Source: Phialocephala subalpina (Eukaryota; Ascomycota; Leotiomycetes; Helotiales; Mollisiaceae). From it: a stretch of 64,000 nucleotides of DNA. The notes below the pieces were generated by a model, which ran no database searches, was not told the origin of the DNA, and worked only from the letters and a program-made list of their open reading frames with translations. Location of the stretch: assembly GCA_900073065.1 (NCBI GenBank), contig FJOG01000009.1, forward strand, positions 760,267 through 824,266, given 5' to 3'. The stretch's first letter is position 1; the number at the start of each line of letters is the position of its first letter. Made by a program: the position numbers and the translations under genes. Below, piece by piece: positions 23,585 through 34,413 of the stretch.

Positions 23585-23975
23585 TGTTGCACGGAAGTTC
23601 AGGAATGACGATAGAAGAATGAATTGTTGATTTCGAATCGCTCGGCGGATCGGAAGCGACGGCCGGAGCTAGAAGGGAAGGTTCGAAGGAATTAGCTTCT
23701 AGCCACCTGCAGGTTGCAGCTCAACAGTTTTGATGGTGTGGTTCGGAAAGGAAGGCCGGGTCTCAAGATTTTCGGGAAGGAGAATGTCGGAGGATCTTTT
23801 GCCTAGAGATTGATACCATATCGCGACCGTGCTCTCGTGAAATGGTAACTGATACCGAAATCGAAACGGCAAAAATGCAGTTTGAGGATGAAGAAATAAA
23901 TGTTCAGCGACAGCTGGGAGTTTGCATGGGAACTTGGCAGATCGGGGCGCTTGCTTCTTCCTTGTCATGACCCCG
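23585..23975. other. Intergenic between two minus-strand genes
   Basis: About 390 bp holding the promoter and leader of the acyltransferase gene and the 3' end of its upstream neighbour. No coding frame or repeat is seen. Confidence 0.5.
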
Positions 23976-24797
23976 CTACTCGCTTGTTTTGACGCGGTAG
24001 ACGCGGTTAGCGGGTTCGAAAGGCTCGACACCGAAATCAACCTCCGGTTGTTCCTCATCGACATCTACATCCATCGCATCAGCATCGTCCTCGTCGTCAT
24101 CCTCGTCGTCGCTGTACGTTGGAGCAGCGAGCTCCTCCTCTGGCTCTGCTGCTTTGTCAGAGATTAACTATGGCAGATGAGCTACTGTTCCGTATGATCA
24201 ACAACAAAAGATAAAGAAATCTTACTGCTACGTCGAGATCTGGCACACCATATAGCTGGGGCTTTGAAGCCCAGTACTCCTCGATGCCATTGCTTGTGAA
24301 ATGCTAACATAAAGTCAGATGTATCTGTATCATAGGGCATCCCGGAATTTTGGACTTACCTTTCTAACAGCAACTCGGAGGCGTTGTTTCATGAGGCTGG
24401 CAGCATCCCCCAAAGTATTATCTTGCTGGATCCTATCGAACCTGTACACCAGCTCTTACACCCAAGCACCTTCCAGCTCCTGCCTACCAAGCACAGTCTT
24501 ACCTTTTTGACGCGCTTTCACATCCGAAGAATTGCAAAATTCTAAAAAGCAGATTTTATCAGCAACAAACAAAAACTTGCCAGTAAGCCTGGGGACGAGT
24601 GTCTTGTCGAACGCGACTACCATGAGTCTCTGCCAAGCACGGGGCCACGTAACAGGTCTGCCATGTTCGGCCTCAAAGGCCTGGGAAATTGTTGGAGTGG
24701 TGAACTCTGAGGGGTCAAACTCTTTACCAAAAAAGCTCATCTCCTCCAATTGAACCATATTTGGCCCACGGACCAACGGGTACTGCTCGAGAGACAT
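23976..24797 (-). CDS. Unidentified protein with strongly acidic C-terminus
   Basis: Exons 24797-24503, 24454-24360, 24303-24226 and 24167-23976 join in frame to 219 residues. I placed the first acceptor at GTGTAAG|AGCTGG because it alone keeps a sensible frame (ELVYRFDRIQQD); the nearer CAG acceptor leads to stops. The N-terminal 150 residues look globular, with MSFFGKEFDPSEFTTPTISQ, WPRAWQRLMVVAFDKTLVP and FVADKICFLEFCNSSDVKAR, then AASLMKQRLRVAVRKHF and EEYWASKPQLYGVPDLDVA. The tail has a run of more than 20 Asp/Glu with MDVDVDEE, then EVDFGVEPFEPANRVYRVKT. Four well-formed exons with three clean introns argue for a real gene. I know no family; an acidic tail would suit a nuclear or chaperone-like protein, but that is a guess. 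Confidence 0.7.
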
Positions 24798-25189
24798 CTT
24801 GGGAGGAGGAGATGGTGTTGCTGTGGTGGTGGTGGAGGTTGCGGCGTGGTTGTTCGACGTTGCGAAATTTGGATCGAAAATCGGGATTTATAGAGGCGCG
24901 ACAACGGTTGGAAGCACTTTTGGAAAGCGAGAAATTTTTAGCCCGAGCACAAGTGAACCATTGCACAATGTCCCAGCTCGGTTGGGACAATTTGATGGTT
25001 ATCTTGATCATTTTGTGGTTCATACATCTATGCCCCGCACCCTCAAATGCAAAGCAAAATCCCACCACACGTCTATGTCAAGCGCCATTGTCCCAAACCC
25101 AGCAGAATACCACAACTCAGTCATCCACCGCTTCGTTTCTCCCACCCACTCCCCAAGCCTCTCCTTGGAACACATCTCCAGCTGCGACT
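24798..25189. other. Intergenic, short
   Basis: About 390 bp. A GTGGTGGTGGTGG tract near 24820-24835 lies just upstream of the acidic-tailed gene. Otherwise it holds the 3' end of the MFS gene. Confidence 0.45.
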
Positions 25190-27190
25190 CTACTTCTTCT
25201 CATCAACAACCACCTTCTCCACATCCGCAGCCTTCTTCGCCTCCTCCCTCTTCCTGACCTTCTCCCGTCGCTCGTCTCTCCACTTCTGTCCAAAAAACCA
25301 AGACAACACCAGCATCGGACTCATAACCAACGTAATACCGGCGAAAAGCGCAAACGAAGGCCCCGCTCCAATAGCATCAATCACAACCTGCACAATCGCA
25401 ACACCAAACGCACCGACTGAGCAGCGCACCAGGTTGTTGACCGCGGTAGCTGACGCCGACATGCCAGGATAGAGATCGACGACGTATGCACTGTTGACGG
25501 TGAAGGTTGCCGTGGCTGTGAAGGCAATGATGAATTGTAGGATGAGTGGAAGGGCCATTTGATTTAGTTTGAGGGAGAAGCCGTAGAGGGCGGTTGAGAT
25601 GGTAAAGAGGAGGATGATCCACCACATTTGTGGCAAGCGGGCCTTCTCAAGTGGGAAATCGAGAAGCTCTTTCTTGTTTAGCTTGGTGGATTCGGGGATG
25701 CCCTTTTCGGCTTTGTATACTTTTTCGACTTTTCGGTAGTCCCAGTCCATTATCTTGCCCATCAGGATCGAGCCGGAAACGGTGCCTGCTCCGTTGGGCA
25801 GGAAAACGAGACCGACTTGCAGGTCGTTCAGGTGGAAGATGTCTTGGAAGAGAGCGGTGGTACTGGACGTTACCATACTCCAAACTGTGTAAACGATAGA
25901 CCCAAAGAGCAAGGTCATGATGACATCCTTTTCCCTGAGTAACTTCAGTGGATCAATGATACTCTTGATTGTGAATCTCTTCTTGGGTGTAGCTTCTCTT
26001 TCGAGTAGCGCATCTAAAGGTGGTGAGAATGAGTATATGAGTGGACGATGGACACCCTGCAATTGTATCGTGCCGTTTCCTGCAATGGCTCGTTGGGTTT
26101 CGGGTAGAATGAGGAGGATGAGGAGAAGTGTGAGGCCGCCGAGACCGAAGAGGAACCAAAAGATCGCATGGAATCCAAGATATTGCGAGATGATACCGCC
26201 AAAAACAGGACCAATTGACTGACCGAGCATTCGAACTATCATGTTAGCAGACGTTTTCGATGAGGAGAGAGCAACATACTGCCTCCAAAAACACCAATCA
26301 ATCCACCCCGCTCTTGAGCCGTTGTGATGTCCCCAATAACTCCAGCGCCTAGCAGGACTCATCAGCAACGTAATCTCTTAGCAAGAATGAAATGACCTAC
26401 CGACTGAGATTGTGGCGGCACTGCCTGCCGCCTGGATGGCACGAAAGATCATCAATGAGACAAAATCATTGGAGAACGCCAGCCCAAAACATGCAATGAG
26501 GTACACAGCAAATGTCCCTGTCTGGGTCAGCGATACTTTGGATCCGTGTATGGAGCTTCTTACCAATAAAAGTAATACGTCGTCCTTTGGTATCGGAAAG
26601 AGGTCCCCAGAACGATGGGGCGAGACCTTGAACCACCATGTAAACCGTCACTGTAAGACTGACTGTTGCCAGACTGACATGAAGATCCTGTTGCAGGTTA
26701 GGATCAAGTGAGGTAAGCAATTTTTGTGAATACTTACCCTGGAGATTTGTCCTAAAGCGGGGAAGTAGATGTTAGATGATAATGGTGAGAACAATCCAGC
26801 CAGGGAGACGATATAGACCAGTTGCTTCTTCTTGGCAAGTGTGAAGACATGATAAGGAGGATCTGGTAGTTTTTTGTCGAGGCTGTATGTACTAGACGCC
26901 AAAGATCTGACTGAATCTGTAGGACTCCTTGGCTCTTCGTAGCAGGTCTCGGGATCGACATTGTACCTTTGTCGTGAGCTGTTCCGAGGACTCTCAAAAT
27001 GCTGGAAGTCTGCAAAGACCTGCATACTGTGTCTGTTGTACATTCCGGTGAGCGCTCCTGGGCTGGTCTTCCTTCGGGTTGTTCGTGTTCGAGGTGCGTC
27101 ACGAGTTGGCTCAGCCCATCCGACTCGAGGATGGTTGGTCAACGCTGAGAGGGTATCCTCATGTTGAGAAGGGGGAGGCTGAGAAGACAT
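25190..27190 (-). CDS. MFS transporter, drug:H+ antiporter DHA1-like
   Basis: Proton-coupled exporter of small molecules at the plasma membrane; the substrate is unknown. Exons 27190-26738, 26687-26564, 26517-26401, 26348-26280 and 26235-25190 give 602 residues, all in frame. A hydrophilic Ser/Arg-rich N-terminus of about 120 residues precedes the first helix (LVYIVSLAGLFSPLSSNIYF). Motif A-like GPLSDTKGRR follows helix 2. Next come FRAIQAAGSAATISVGAGVI, which carries the helix-4 Arg, and GGIRMLGQSIGPVFGGIISQ, the antiporter-type motif C. A long central loop separates the halves (about 320-380), and the second half includes TVNSAYVVDLYPGMSASATA. The twelve-helix layout and the YPGMSASATAVNNL signature resemble the Qdr/Aqr/Tpo-type DHA1 group. 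An in-frame Met lies 17 codons upstream (27241). It is last of the same-strand run from ERG27. Confidence 0.88.
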
Positions 27191-30100
27191 GATTGCTACT
27201 GTTCCCGAGATCAACAAGGCACCGACTAGCAGAGAATTCACAGATCCTGCTGTGTTCGAAGTGTTGATGGACTGGAAGCGGGTTTATGAGGAGATATACG
27301 CAGTCGTTGTCAACGGATGAAGAAGGATACTGAAAATAGACCGGAAGATAAGGGCGCCTGCCGCACCGAAACACGTTTATACACCCATCAAAAGAAGAAG
27401 ATCACTTCCATGTGGAGACAAGAGACGTGAAAGCAATGGTACGCGCCGGCCATGTAGAAAGAGAATGACATTCCAACAAGAGAACAGCAAAGTAGGACCC
27501 ACACGAGTGACTATCAGTGTGTCGAAAAGAGCCAGTACCACTTCCAAGAATATCCCATTGCCAGTTTGGGATACTACATCTACAGTGCCCAGACCGCGCG
27601 TGCTTCTCTTGAGCACCAATTGGACGAACTTAATGGCATTCGAGAAAGCAGTACATTGAGAGTGAAGAGAGTATGAGGATCCTTGCCCTCTTGTTCATAG
27701 CAAAGGTACTGTTGGGTGTTCCTTTCACTTGGCAGGAGGGTTCTGGAGGCTCGGATAACGGAGCTACCGGGGAATACTCTCGTGAAGTGACCATCAAGAT
27801 AGATCTTGCTGGGATCCAGGATTAATTACATGAGTAGAAACATAAATCAAGAGTCCCAGCGTGGACCGAGGAAACAGATCGTGGCGTTGATAACGGTATC
27901 TTGAAGCTGCCAAGATATGATCTCGTATGCTTGCGTTTCCTAGTGACAGTCCAGCGAAGGTTCTGTGGAGCGATGGCGCATAGACTCTGGCAGGTCCACG
28001 AGTGCCCAGACAACCAGCTGAGCATAGTTCGAGCTTAGAGCGTTCGGCACTGAGCGAGATAGCGCTTGAAACTGTCTCATGTGCCGAAATCTTATCGAGA
28101 CATCAGATTGTAAGAGAGAATGTCATCGCTGCTACAGCTGCCAAGCGAATATATCAAGACCGGGGCCGCCAAGAAGAGACCTTTACCAGACCCCGATGAG
28201 CAGATAGAGAAGTCGGATGGCATGCTGCCAGCGGAGAATGGAGAACGGAAACGACAATCAGGATGAGGCCAAGAGGGGAGAACAGCGGTATTCGGCAGTT
28301 TGGGTACGAAGTTACATTTGAGGCCAGGTATCGTATTGTTCTTATGTTGAGGTTGAAACAAAAGCTTTAAGCAGGCGAGCAGAGAATTGTTGCGAGCACG
28401 TGAAGATCATCTCCGAGATAACATCACGTGGTATTCACGTCGAGGTATGCCAAGATTCTTACCTGCATGTCTTTCCCTGTCGGAGCTATCGGCCTCTGAA
28501 GTACGCAGACGAAGTTATGGATGGGAAGATCAAAAGGTGTTGCGTCGTTCTCACTGGCCGAAGATGACGGACGATCATAGTGGGTCACGTGAAGAGACTC
28601 CTTCAGATTTGTTCACAAGTCAATACGAGTGCATCTCCTCGCATGCATACGGTCCGAATCACATTTTTTGACCCTAGTATCTACAATTCTTATTTCGCCC
28701 AGATCATACCGGTAGATGCCTTAAGTTTCTTAAAAAAAAGTGCCGAAAGCCTTGAAGTCTCATCGACTGGCCTGGGAAGATAGACGTCAAGCTAGGAGGT
28801 TTCCGGGAAAACCATGACAAGGCTAATAACGATAGCACAATAGCCAAGATTCAGTGATGTATCTTCAACTCCTTTCATCACACATTTCAAGTCGTGACCA
28901 GGATATACGATTTCAGAGGCCCGCCGCTCGCCGCTGAGAGAATGTCACTTCACCGTACCTGAGCACATTGTCCATCTCAAGATGTGTTGATTGCTGCTTT
29001 TGATTAATCTGGAAATAGTCCTGTGTATCTGATTCTCATGTTTCAAACCTTAAAGGGTTCCTTCCGAATCTGATTCGAGCTCACTCAATGCATGGAGGAT
29101 CCTACCGTCCCTTGTCAAACGCCACTCCCGCACTATGCCCCTACTGATTGCGTACCCTGTGTTGCGTTTGCGCCGCGATGCACTCTGTCACCACCCTCAC
29201 GAGTTGGCTTGTCACTAGTATGCTATTATCGTCGTAAGTGAACTCAAATTCTTGAGCCTCAGTCAGCCACCTTCCCTTTTCGAACCCTCACGCAACTTCT
29301 CGAGATCTGCGATATGAGAAGATGTTTTTCTTAGAAAGTACCTCGAATTCAAGACGAGGACAAATATTGAGGCAAGAACCAAATTCGAATATTGACACTG
29401 TCTGTTCCTAGTGCCACGGCCCTAGATTGCGTACACTGGCCGTGCCTTGCCTCGATCCTCAGTCTTCAAATGTTTGAAGAGTCGAAGACTCACAGATTAT
29501 CACACGTACTTCTCAGATGCGATTCGCAACAAATGAAGGCCGTCAAAGCAAACATCAATACGAAGCCTCGGGACCGAAGAGGCTCTTCGGGTATTTTCAT
29601 TCATACTTTTCAGAAGCCAGACATCATTCCCACAATATAAACTCTCGACGTCAAATAGCAAATAAGAACATTAGGTTTAGAGCAGGATCAACAAAACACC
29701 ATCGACTATCCAAAAGAGGGTAAGCTTATCAGGAACCATAATGGCACCATCCATCATTCCTAAAGTATGTACGCTTTCTGGAATGTAAACTCCCGTTTTC
29801 TCTGGATGTCAAAGAGGAAACAAGAGGAAACATGGAGCTTATCTTTAACAAGCACAGTGCCGCTCATGCGCAGAAAGTTCTGAACATGTACGAGAGGAAG
29901 AGGAACATTGAGCTTATCTTGACCTTATCTTGAGAAAGGAGAGCTCATGACATGAAAATTTTATTGAACAGGTACCAGAAGTAAGAAACGCAACACAAAT
30001 CTCTAAGAAAGGTCTAGACGCTACATAACGTTAACTTAACTTCAAATTCTTCAATACCTGGACTTCTTCCTTAGATGATCTGCAGTGACCCTAATGGTTG

Positions 30101-31053
30101 CGCATGTTTGGATATCTGATGCAGACTTCGACTTGGAAGTAGAATCATAGCAGCTTCAAGATCTTGCTGGGAGTAAGAGGTACCAGGCAGAGCTCCGAAG
30201 TCCTGCATGCGGCCAAATAGTGCGACTTCTGAGAAATCGGCAATAGAGGGCCATGAGTCGAATCACTGGTTGTCTACCTCTCCGTTGAATCGTATTCTCG
30301 CCATGACCAAGCTCACCGTCTGACCATGTCGCCATGACGCACCTCTCGAAAGGGGAGGCTGCTTGGGTTGCACCGCATCCAAGATACGAGGTACCGCATG
30401 ACATGTACCTGAAAAGATCAGCACAAGCTCGGCATAATTGCCATGGAGATGCAACAACTTCACCAATTCTGAAGAAATCTCGCCCTTCGCCTCAAGTGAA
30501 AGCCGGCTCCTGGAACAAACGAACAGCCAATAACACAATCATCATTACCAAGCTCAATCCACCCTCTCCTCCCACAATCAAGAACTCACAGCATCCCAGA
30601 TCAAAAGAAAATCTTCAGAAACAATCGATTATCTAAGATTATAATGCCACATGTACAGAGCATGCATATTCTGGAACCGGCTCATGAAAAAAGATCATGT
30701 ATCACCCACCAGCCCAAAACGGCATACCATGAAAAACCTATCCCTTTTTTCAAGTTCAGCTCCTCCATATGCATGCATGTAAGACCGCACCGCTCCAGCC
30801 ACGAACCCAATAAACTTGACGCCGTGCATGCATGCAAGCAAATCCCATCAGCGTTGAAATCAACCAAAGCTAAGAAAGAGGTAAGACTGCCATCTCGCAC
30901 CCAATAAATCAACGCGAAAAAGAGGGGAGAATTTATAGCCCCGGCTGCTCTGCTAATAAACATATCCCATCCCGACAAACAGGTGACTCCAAGATAAGAA
31001 GTTAGTTCTGCTTTGCAGCAATTTTGAAATTCTTGTGATCTGGTATTGCTGTT
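27191..31053. other. Gene-poor stretch, 3.9 kb
   Basis: No full gene can be supported apart from one small candidate listed separately (27673-27825). CACGTG-like sites cluster at 28390-28440. CATGCATG alternations occur at 30770-30782 and 30826-30836. A short imperfect direct repeat around GAGGAAAC...GAGCTTATCTT occurs at about 29814-29930. A plus frame near 29738 reads MAPSIIPK before a GTATGT, but I found no convincing continuation. Confidence 0.35.
27673..27825 (+). CDS. Small ORF with signal-peptide-like start (candidate secreted peptide)
   Basis: An ORF of 50 codons opens with MRILALLFIAKVLLGVPFTW, a basic residue followed by a hydrophobic core as in a signal peptide. The remainder is Gly/Ser/Asp-rich and ends VTIKIDLAGIQD. 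No Cys pairs are seen. It stands alone in a gene-poor region, and no intron or homologue is known to me. It may be chance. Confidence 0.22.
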   Translation: MRILALLFIAKVLLGVPFTWQEGSGGSDNGATGEYSREVTIKIDLAGIQD

Positions 31054-32353
31054 TTACATGATGATGGCGGGCACATCGACGTTGACTTTGATGCTCTTGT
31101 GCGGCAAGATGCTTCCTCCGTTAACGTAGATCTCGTCGCCGATCGTTACATCGTCACCGAGCACGCTGACGTTCTCTAGACGCGCCCATTTGCCAACTGT
31201 GGAGTTCCAGCCGACAATAGTGCTCTTGACCCAAGCGTGGTCCTTGACTTTCGAGCCCGCTAGGAGCACACATCGTTGGAGGCGGACGCCGTCACCGACA
31301 ACGACATCTGGCCCGATCGTGACGTTGGGGCCAATTCTGCAATTCTTGCCAATCTTCGCTGAGGGGTCGATCAATACGTTGCCGCCGTGTACGAATGGGA
31401 GGCTTGAAGAAGCCAGGAGCTTGGAGCCTTTCTTTGTCAGGGAGGATAGGTAGAGGCAGGTTCCAGAGAGGAAGTCCTTTGGTTGTCCAACGTCCATCCA
31501 GAAGCCCTCCAAGTCGAACGAATGTAATTGCCCGTCTGCACAGATCGCGGGGAAGATTTCTTGCTCAATGGATGTAGGACGCAGCTCGATGCGCTTCAGT
31601 ACGCTGGGGTTCAGGATGTAGATACCGGCGTTGATGCGGTTTCCAACGAATTCGACTGGCTTTTCGACGAATCGGTCGATGCGCGAGGCGTGATTTGGCT
31701 TGTGGACAACGACACCATATTTCGAGGGTTCCTCCACCTTCGTGACAATAATTGTGCCCTCGTCGCCATGGTTCTTGTGGAAAGCAGCTAGATCTGCGAA
31801 TGGGTAATCGCAAATGACATCGGAGTTCAAAACGAAGAATGGGTTATCGTCCTTGCCCAAGATAGCTTCTGCGAGTTTTAGAGGGCCCGCTGTACCGAGC
31901 GGTTCCGACTCAATAGAGAAAGTGATCTTGACATTGAATCTTTGCTCATACTGCGAGATGCCCATCAGTTTCTGCCGTACACAGAACTGCGATTATGGTT
32001 ATAGCTCACCTCTGCCAAATGTTTCTCCATAACCTCTGGTCGGTAGTTAACAGCCAACACGATGTCTGTGACTCCAGCAGCTGCCAGCGCTTCGACCTGG
32101 TGCAGAATCATGGGCTTATTTCCGAATTCGACCAATGGCTTCGGGAGAGTGAGGGTCTAAGGAAGTGTAAGTCAATGAAGACATTGTTGAGGTCCGCGAT
32201 GGGCCGATCGAAGGTTCGAGGCTTAGGGTAATGGAGAACGTACGAGTGGGCGCAATCTGGTGCCGAAGCCTAGAATGAGTGAGTTTTATTGTAAATCTCA
32301 AGGCAGCAGCTTCAAAAGATCTGCTTACCACCAACAAGAATGAGGGCCTTCAT
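31054..32353 (-). CDS. MPG1: Mannose-1-phosphate guanylyltransferase (GDP-mannose pyrophosphorylase)
   Basis: Makes GDP-mannose from GTP and mannose-1-phosphate for protein glycosylation, GPI anchors and cell-wall mannan. Exons 32353-32329, 32269-32244, 32156-32010 and 31950-31054 give exactly 364 residues, the usual length for fungal Psa1/Mpg1/Srb1. The first splice rebuilds the nucleotidyltransferase signature [10 protein letters not shown] (residues 8-17). The last acceptor was set at CTCGCAG|TATGAG, because using the earlier CAG would insert seven foreign residues between HLAE and YEQRF. Other landmarks are [24 protein letters not shown] (about 107-117) and FVEKP (160-164). Left-handed beta-helix hexapeptides run from about 245 to the end ([40 protein letters not shown]), finishing with the characteristic VPAIIM. 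Three introns crowd the first 66 codons. Confidence 0.97.
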
Positions 32354-33272
32354 TTTCAGAGAATGTAGAGATTGTGTGTGTGGTGTGGTCGTGTAGTGTG
32401 AAGCTATACCCCACAATGCAGGAGGTTGCGAGGCTGAAGCAGAATGGCGCAGGAAACGAATGGATGAGTGCTCGGTGTATGAAGAACCTTTTGAAAATAG
32501 AATGTATCTTCTTGTATCAGTGAACGTTGGGTGAGGTGGTAAAAGGAGGTTGTCGCAGTTGGAAATCTTGTTGAAGACAGATTGTTGCGGTCTATTTCGA
32601 GGAGGTCCCAATTCTTTAGCGGCCGTCGGAAGGCTAGGCCTGTAAGTGGACTGCTACGGTGCTAGTCTTGACAAGAGGCGAAATTTCAGGAGGTGAAAGC
32701 CTCGTAATTCCGTTTTGCGATCACGTTTCGATTCAATTGAACGACAGAGATTGTTTTGATTTTGAACTGGAAATGAAGCAAAGCGATGTTCATGCTGCTT
32801 AAATTCACATCCACAATAGCCTGTCATGTCACATCACAAGACGGTGAGCGGCTCTCGTCGGTTCCACATGTGTCATCATTCGTGGTGATAGTTTCTTGAG
32901 GCGCGGGATATTCGTGTTTGCTTTTTGCTTGCCCAGGATCTTCCCCATACGAGCTCATCACAAGCATCACGAGGTTTGAAAATCGAGGCGGTGCAATGAA
33001 ATGGCCTGACGCCACAGCCGTTGAGAGTTCACGGACGCGATCATAATGCGAGTATTAATTGTGGGGAACCCCTTTTCGAGCTGAGGCTATTCGAACCCCT
33101 TTTCTTTATTTTGCTGAGTCGGCTATGATGATGAAGAGCTCTCAAGACTCAAACTTCAGGAAATTTTGTCCTGCAATCTGTGTGTGTTACTGCGATATGG
33201 AGAATATGAGATCAAAAATCCCAGGATGAGGAAACAAGAACCGATCATGGGAGTTCTTATATGTTGATCTCA
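32354..33272. other. Intergenic upstream of the GDP-mannose pyrophosphorylase gene
   Basis: About 920 bp. The first 250 bp hold the promoter and leader of the minus-strand gene. No coding frame or repeat was recognised up to the hairpin element. Confidence 0.45.
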
Positions 33273-33419
33273 CCAGCGCTTTCAATGTCCCAGCCTTGCC
33301 TGGACTTTCTGGGACAAAGTCTGCCAGGACTTTCACTAGCGGAGATACCCATCCCAGCTCAGCATAGCTCAGCCCAACCCGAGAAGGTCCAGGCAAGGCT
33401 GGGAGATTGAAAGCGCTGG
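33273..33419. repeat. 147-bp inverted-repeat (MITE-like) element
   Basis: The 33-bp outer arms 33273-33305 and 33387-33419 are reverse complements with one mismatch. Similarity continues, with a few mismatches, for roughly another 12 bp inward (CTGGACTTTCTGGG against CTGGACCTTCTCGG). The loop of about 55 bp is non-palindromic. No coding capacity is present. A stretch at 55805-55846 shares 18 identical bases with one arm. This could be a small non-autonomous DNA transposon or a structured regulatory hairpin. I could not see a clear target-site duplication. Confidence 0.65.
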
Positions 33420-34041
33420 ATTTCACATTTGCAGTCTTCCGAAAAGAGAATCTCGCATGAGAGTGGAATTGAGTGGTCATCAGTGCCCTTCTTGGGGTAT
33501 CTGGGTACTTTTATATCGTCCTGAGTCATTTATCATAAGTGCCATCCACCCAATATGCCAAGTGGAAAAACAATCGCTTTGCCTCCCTGCCATAATGAAA
33601 TTCATATCGTCATTAGGTGAAAGATCGCTACCCCCCACGCTTGCTAAATGCACAGATTGCAGCAAGAAAGAGCGTTCAAAGCCGTCTTCCAACCTCGAAA
33701 ATGTTTGCAGTTGCAAACTGGAAAGAGTCCTCCCTCCTTAAAGATAGTGAGTCGAGTTGCCTCTGAGCTCCGGCGGCTGGTGCTGTGGCTCCCAATACCG
33801 CGGTCATTCTTCGTGGAAAGTAGAAGGAAATCGTTATCGTTGGTCATTAATGGTCGTTATGGCTGTCGTAAAGTCGTGGGGCAACTTTTTGATGCGTTGT
33901 TGCAACTTTTTGGTCTTGGGTCGTAAATCATGAGCCTGCTCTCGCTCCAGGTTTCATCCGTGGGCAGAGCAGGACATCGTGGCCGATATCAGCCTGTTAC
34001 CTGGTAGCTAATTCTTAGCTGCCGGCAGACGTATCAGTCCT
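33420..34041. other. Intergenic, downstream of the dsRBD-like gene
   Basis: About 620 bp. A plus ORF at 33589-33735 includes two CxxC/CxC-like pairs (CTDC, CSC), but nothing supports it as a gene. The rest shows no features. Confidence 0.4.
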
Positions 34042-34413
34042 CTATTCCGATGAGGTTGAGGAAGAACTGGAGCTATGGACAGAATGACGGCCACCACCTC
34101 TTCGAGATCGGTGTCTGCCACTGTGTTCATTCGCAGGCAGTCCCTGGACGACTCCGTTTCTCGCGAGCATACCTCCTGTAAAGTAATTAGTTACAAGCAC
34201 AAGAAACTGGGAAGGTTAACGTGCCATTAACGCTAAAGTTTCTGCAAACCATGAAAGCACGCATCGCCGCATTCTCTTGCGCCAGCCCATCCGATTCGTA
34301 GGCGAGATCTGTCTGGTACTCTCGTCCGTTGACCAGCACCAGACAAGTAAACCCCGAAGAGCTTCTGTACGTCTCGTACAGTGGATCACGCCAACCTCGG
34401 CGTCGACACAGAC
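34042..34413 (-). CDS. dsRNA-binding-domain-like protein, C-terminal two exons (5' end unresolved)
   Basis: Exons 34413-34225 and 34175-34042 join to a sequence with WRDPLYETYRSSSGFTCLVL, then VNGREYQTDLAYESDGLAQE and NAAMRAFMVCRNFSVNGGML. The strand-strand-strand-helix order, with an alanine-rich second helix, fits a dsRBM-like fold. I recall a fungal family with this VNxREYQT...MRAFMVCRNFSVN signature. The tail is NGVVQGLPANEHSGRHRSRR followed by Ser runs and a TAG. Keeping the frame requires a GC-AG intron (donor GCACGT at 34224). Upstream, the frame can be extended through an only 29-bp intron (34442-34414) into WSLSLYNECC, which is too short to trust. The first helix and start codon are therefore unknown, and the gene may be decayed. 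Confidence 0.5.
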
